In this document: one piece after another, positions 60,074 to 64,000 of the stretch
Layout: each line of letters starts with the position of its first letter
Position numbering within the stretch: position 1 is the first letter of the stretch
DNA from: Zychaea mexicana
Taxonomy: Eukaryota; Mucoromycota; Mucoromycetes; Mucorales; Lichtheimiaceae
Assembly: GCF_025766255.1 (NCBI RefSeq)
Contig: NW_026516678.1
Location: 1-64,000, forward strand
Reading direction: 5' to 3'
Length of the DNA: 64,000 nucleotides
Program-made: the position numbers and the translations under genes
Notes under the pieces: model-generated
The model's input: the letters and a program-made list of their open reading frames with translations, nothing else
Told to the model about the DNA's origin: nothing
Databases searched by the model: none

Positions 60074-60841
60074 TAAAAATGTTAAGATAAACAGGTTTTG
60101 CTGTTAAAGAAAACAAAGATCATATAATGAAAAGAATAGGTATATAAGCAACTCGAAGGAGAAAGAAATGAAATGATAGCACATAAAAGAAAGGGAAGAG
60201 GAGGAATGCAATTTAGAACAATGATTGACTCTGAAAACGGATCACGGAGTGGTCGGACAAAAGGGCAAGTCTTCATTGTGGTTTGAGTCGTCAAAACCTT
60301 GGCTTACAACCAGAACTGGTTCGTTTACTAACGATACGGTTTGACAAACGAGTTGCTTTACTTGCATGAGTAAAGCTAGCAATGCTCCCAATCTGGCACC
60401 TATTGTCTCGACATTTGCTTGGGAAAAAGAGAGCTGGTGTCTTCTGAATTCGATAGACATACGTCGATGGCCGATCCAGAACCATGGTATGGAGCTTTAA
60501 ACCTATTGTCAACCAAAGAAACTGGAATAAGACCCTGTTAACAGCTTACATTCACAAAATACACTTACCCATAATTATAAATCCGGCAATCGCGAGATCG
60601 TACTGATGATAAGGAGTGACTTTGATCAAATGGCATAATTGGTCCTCCATCATTTTAGGACATTTCAATCCCATTTCATGCAACTCTTTGGTGCTGCCAT
60701 AGTCGCTATCGTCTTTCTTTCCAACTTCGGCACATCTAAGCTCTCCCACACTGCATTTGAACAACAAATTGGTTTTGTGACCATGCTTTTTGTGATTGTT
60801 CACTAATCGTTCTTGGTTCCTTCGATGACTACTTGCAATGT

Positions 60842-63161
60842 TGGATAATCAATAACTGTGATATATATATTTTTTGTAAATAATTTTTAATTCTATAAAG
60901 AAAAGATTGTCTATTTAATTATATGATATTAAATTTTATATATTATTTTTTTATTTTTAAAATATTCTTTAATTATCTCTTTTAGTCAATTTCATTAACC
61001 TAAGTATTTTCTGAAGAATCATAGTTTTTCTACTTAACCCAAAATTCATATGAATTATTATCATTAATTCTATGGTCTATTATATCTTCTATTTCAAAAA
61101 TATCATCATCTTTATTTAAATTTCTTATATTATATATATTAATAATTTTATTTTTTCTAAATCTTTTTTTCCTTTTTTTTGTAGGATTTTCATATTGTGG
61201 AAAATCAACATCACTTTTATCATCTTCTGTTTCATCAATATTCATAATATTATTATTTATTATATCAATATTATTAATATTTAAATTTAATAAATCATCT
61301 TGAATTTTATTTAATTTTTTAAGCTTTTCTAATTGTTCTATTTCATTAGTATAAACTATATTAATTAATTTAGTTTCTGTGGGAAATTCAAAATCACAAT
61401 TTATCTATAACTTGTGATGATCTTATATAATAACAACATTAAGTTTATCACAAAACTTTCGGATATTTTTTTAAAAGAATGAAACTTTTATTTGTAAATT
61501 TATATATTTAATATCATCAGCTTTCAACATAGAATTATTATTATCAAATCTTTTATACTTTTGTTGTAAATCACAAAATTGTTGTTCAATTATAGAACGA
61601 AAACTACTAAATACAGCATTATAATATTCTTCTTGTTTTGTTAGTTTTATATTATTTTCTTTTCATATTGGATAAAAAAAGTTATCATCTGATCATTCAT
61701 TATTTTTTTCTTTACATAGATTTTCAAATTGTTTTATAAAAAGTGTATAACCACTATCAAGGGCTATAGAATTCCCTTTATTTATATTATTATATAACTC
61801 CTTCATATCAAGCATCATACCTCCATTACTGCTATTTCCACATAAACTACTTTTAGAAATTAAATAGCCATTTCATTTATGTCACATAAAACTTGTGTTC
61901 TTATTCCTGACTTTTTAATTTAAAAGACCATTTTTTTTGAAAAGATATATCAGGTTTACTATAACTTATAGAAGAATCGTGTCTGCTGTCTAATAATAAT
62001 GTTATATTTTTAAAATGTTTTGAATTTTTAATTTTTACAGATAAAATTCTTATTTTTATATTTGAAAAAAAACAATAATCAGTAAATTTATTTAACTTTT
62101 CATAATTTGTTATCCAAAATTCTTTATAAATAGTATAGTGTGGTGAACCACATTAATACACTGCTTAAGATATCAATAATAAGATATTCGGTTAAACATT
62201 ATAGCACATACATATGAGCACTACGGCATTTCGGCTAAACACTATTGAATAAAATCTCTCACTCAGATGATCCACCTTACGTGAACAGGACAATGAACCT
62301 ATCAACAGGTACCTCGGCCATTACATCAGCTAACGCCGGTTTCAAAGATGTGCCCGATTAACATAGCGACTTCAATAGAAGTTCTGATACGTCCTTGATC
62401 CATCCTCTATCACATAGTTTATCCATTAGTCAGATGAATTGATATCGCCGTCTTAATAGCTAGAATATAAAAGAGCTTTATCTTTTGTTGGAATAAAACA
62501 TCATCTCAAAGATACTTAATCTTGTCCCTTATTATCTTTATTAAAGCTCTATCATCACATATAGAATGTTGAATATGGAATAAATTGTTTAGTTTCTTTT
62601 GACGTAAAGCCACTAACTAAATGATATAAAATTAGTAAACCTTTTTTTAACTCATAATAAGGTCTGGTATATTCTTTGTTTGTATTAATACAGATAAAAA
62701 GAAAAAACTGATATATATCCCAATTTACTTAATAATTCTTTATATATTTCATCTATATATTTAATATTTAGTTCTATCCTACGTTTAAATGAATTATTTG
62801 TTTTCCAATCTTCTGATAAAAATTGCCATTCGTTTAATAATAATATATTTATGTCTATTTTTAAATTATGCATCCTTATAATTTTTAATATTCTCATCAT
62901 TTTTATTTTTATAATCATCCATAATTTTTATACTTGTGTCCATATTGTATATATTGATTTATATTTGATTTATATTTAATAATAATAACAAAATTCAATT
63001 TTTTAATTTAAAATATTATATTATTTTTATTAAATGAAGATCAATTAAAAAAATATATTTTATCAAGAAATCTTTATTTATTAATTTATGTTTATCTCCT
63101 AATGCTTTCCTTCTCACTACTAGAGAAAATTATATAATCAATTAATTAATTATTAATTAAC
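60842..63161 (-). mobile_element. AT-rich DDE_Tnp_4 (Harbinger/ISL2EU-like) transposon fossil with chromodomain-like tail
   Basis: The composition drops sharply to very high A+T between these limits. On the minus strand, with stops and frameshifts, one reads a transposase in order. First HNLKIDINILLLNEWQFLSE (62880) and ETKQFIPYSTFY (about 62570). Then, after the LTR, KEFWITNYEKLNKF (62120), NITLLLDSRHDSSISYSKPD (first Asp), GGMMLDMKELYNNI, NSIALDSGYTLF (second Asp), and AVFSSFRSIIEQQF (Glu). DHHKL and FEFPTETKLINIVYTNEIEQ follow, then a basic linker and DDIFEIEDIIDHRINDNNSY then EFWVK, which is a chromodomain start. Several Trp or Arg positions are TAG/TGA. I recall this DDE_Tnp_4-type protein from Glomeromycota and Mucoromycota genomes. 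The flanking ATGT at 60838-60841 and 63162-63165 is a candidate target duplication. No clear terminal inverted repeats were found. Confidence 0.6.
62139..62559 (+). mobile_element. Solo LTR, 421 bp, with 5-bp target duplication TATAG
   Basis: The element begins TGTGGTGAACCACA and ends TCATCACA, so it has the TG...CA ends of an LTR and near-perfect terminal inverted repeats (TGTGGTGA against TGTGATGA). It is flanked by TATAG at 62134-62138 and TATAG at 62560-62564. Its base composition is much less AT-biased than the surrounding transposon. A TATA-like ATATAAAAG at about 62465 fits an LTR promoter on the plus strand. Removing the LTR and one TATAG restores the reading frame of the interrupted transposase, which supports the exact ends. 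No internal retrotransposon sequence remains, as expected after LTR-LTR recombination. Confidence 0.85.
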
Positions 63162-64000
63162 ATGTGGTTTTCAGTCTTACCATCATATGTCCAGATTGAC
63201 ATTGTCAAATGCTGTGTCGATGAACAACCAAATGCGTCAGACCATATCAGCTTCTGTTTAGTTTATGAGAGGAAAATAGTTTCCTTGAAAGAGCCATAAT
63301 ACTGAAACGAAAGAGAATTGCACCTATTTAAGATTGAAAGCTTGATCAAAATTATAATGATGCTTCTATGTTTGACTGATCAGAGTATCCAATGTTTTCT
63401 ATAAATAGTCAGATAAAATAGAATGTCATATAAAATTATAAGAATAAAAAACGAAAGAAAAGACGTGCTTACAATATCAGAAAAATGATTCAAGTAATTC
63501 AGCAGTTGGTCAGGGCAAGGTGGAAGTGTATGCAGCTTGTGTCTGCGAATTTCATCGATTTCATCACTCGGAAATCTGTTTTTCCACAGCGGATCGAATG
63601 GATCGATAATAAAACTATGGGACAAACTATCCTGGAGCAGTCAGCAATTTTACTATTGGTAAGAAAATACACTTACTTTTCGAATTGGCTTTGGAGGGCA
63701 TACCGGAAAATCTCATTCTCAACGACCTTTCCTATCTTCACAATCCACTTTTTTCATCGATCATATTTTCATAAGTTCTGTGAAATCTATCCAGGAACAC
63801 TGACGAGACAGGTGCCGCACTTCTGTTGCTTCTCGTGCTATTGCTTGTTGTACTGCCGCTGGAATTGCTTGCCGACGTTGCATTATCTTCTTTGCCCGCC
63901 GGAACCTCAGACTGAATAGCTGTATCAATAAAACACTCTTTGCAGAATTGTTTTTTTTTCACTTACTGAAAGAATCTTAAGGCCACCTTTTCAAAATTGA

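Larger units (their letters stand above)
60242..63964 (-). pseudogene. Mucoromycota-type uncharacterised family gene, split by a transposon
   Basis: Read on the minus strand, the gene begins at the right edge: CKECFIDTAIQSEVPAGKED and VFLDRFHRTYENMIDE (63962-63738), VVENEIFRYALQSQFEK (about 63715-63665), then HSFIIDPFDPLWKNRFPSDE and LPPCPDQLLNYLNHF (63625-63470). After an apparent intron come EADMV and RIWLFIDTAFDNVNLD (about 63260-63190). The reading resumes on the other side of a 2.3-kb insertion: ASSHRRNQERL, LLFKCSVGELRCAEVGKKDD, ELHEMGLKCPKMMEDQLC (60837-60575), an intron, then KLHTMVLDRPSTYVYRIQKT and ARLGALLALLMQVKQLV (60511-60242). I recall this order of motifs from a large, multicopy hypothetical-protein family of Mucorales, possibly itself transposon-associated, but cannot check. 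Besides the insertion there are at least two frameshifts and a stop. The right end is cut by the window. Confidence 0.55.

Noticed and set aside
61030..61245. A genuine small acidic gene in the AT-rich island
   Set aside because: Its sequence continues past the stop in the same frame with chromodomain-like residues and connects upstream to the transposase, so it is part of the fossil.
1..64000. tRNA genes, rRNA, CRISPR arrays, operons
   Set aside because: No B-box-like GGTTCGAATCC in a plausible tRNA context, no rRNA-like sequence, no regularly spaced repeats; the spliced genes make prokaryotic features irrelevant.

Overview
The window is nuclear DNA of a filamentous fungus, most likely an early-diverging lineage (Mucoromycota, Mucorales-like). 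I infer this from the gene content: dense genes with short GT-AG introns, a metazoan-style GT41 O-GlcNAc transferase, an HSPA12-type Hsp70, a RECQ1-type helicase, the intron-binding helicase Aquarius, and fossils of transposon families that I recall from Mucoromycota. No species can be named. No tRNA, rRNA or CRISPR array was seen. All exon coordinates were read by hand from splice motifs and frame continuity.

Layout. Positions 1-4207 hold one copy of a repeat of at least 4.2 kb. It recurs in direct orientation at 48390-52538 and carries one intact small acidic-protein gene, which is broken in the second copy. From 6.4 to 40.2 kb lies a block of ordinary genes: Cdc123 (eIF2 assembly), SPC1 (signal peptidase), Rad6/UBC2 (ubiquitin E2), a RECQ1-like helicase, a Ser-rich protein, a short-chain dehydrogenase, an HSPA12-like Hsp70, a very long OGT, Aquarius, a WHI2-like BTB protein and a BED-finger protein derived from a hAT transposase. 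From 41.2 to 48.4 kb the sequence is decayed transposon material, including a MULE-like fossil with a USP-like cysteine box. After the second repeat copy come Mad3/BubR1, SPC3, a broken multi-membrane-span gene and a Q/N-rich, probably mitochondrial protein.

The last 4.4 kb is a nested wreck. A gene of an uncharacterised Mucoromycota-type family is split by an extremely AT-rich DDE transposon fossil with a chromodomain-like C-terminus. That fossil is itself split by a 421-bp solo LTR with a perfect 5-bp target duplication. This layered structure is the most striking finding.

Functional links: several genes serve genome maintenance and the cell cycle (Rad6, RECQ1, Mad3). SPC1 and SPC3 belong to the same complex. 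Aquarius and WHI2 converge with only 24 bp between their stop codons. Gene order otherwise looks like a normal eukaryotic mixture, not an operon or a defined island.
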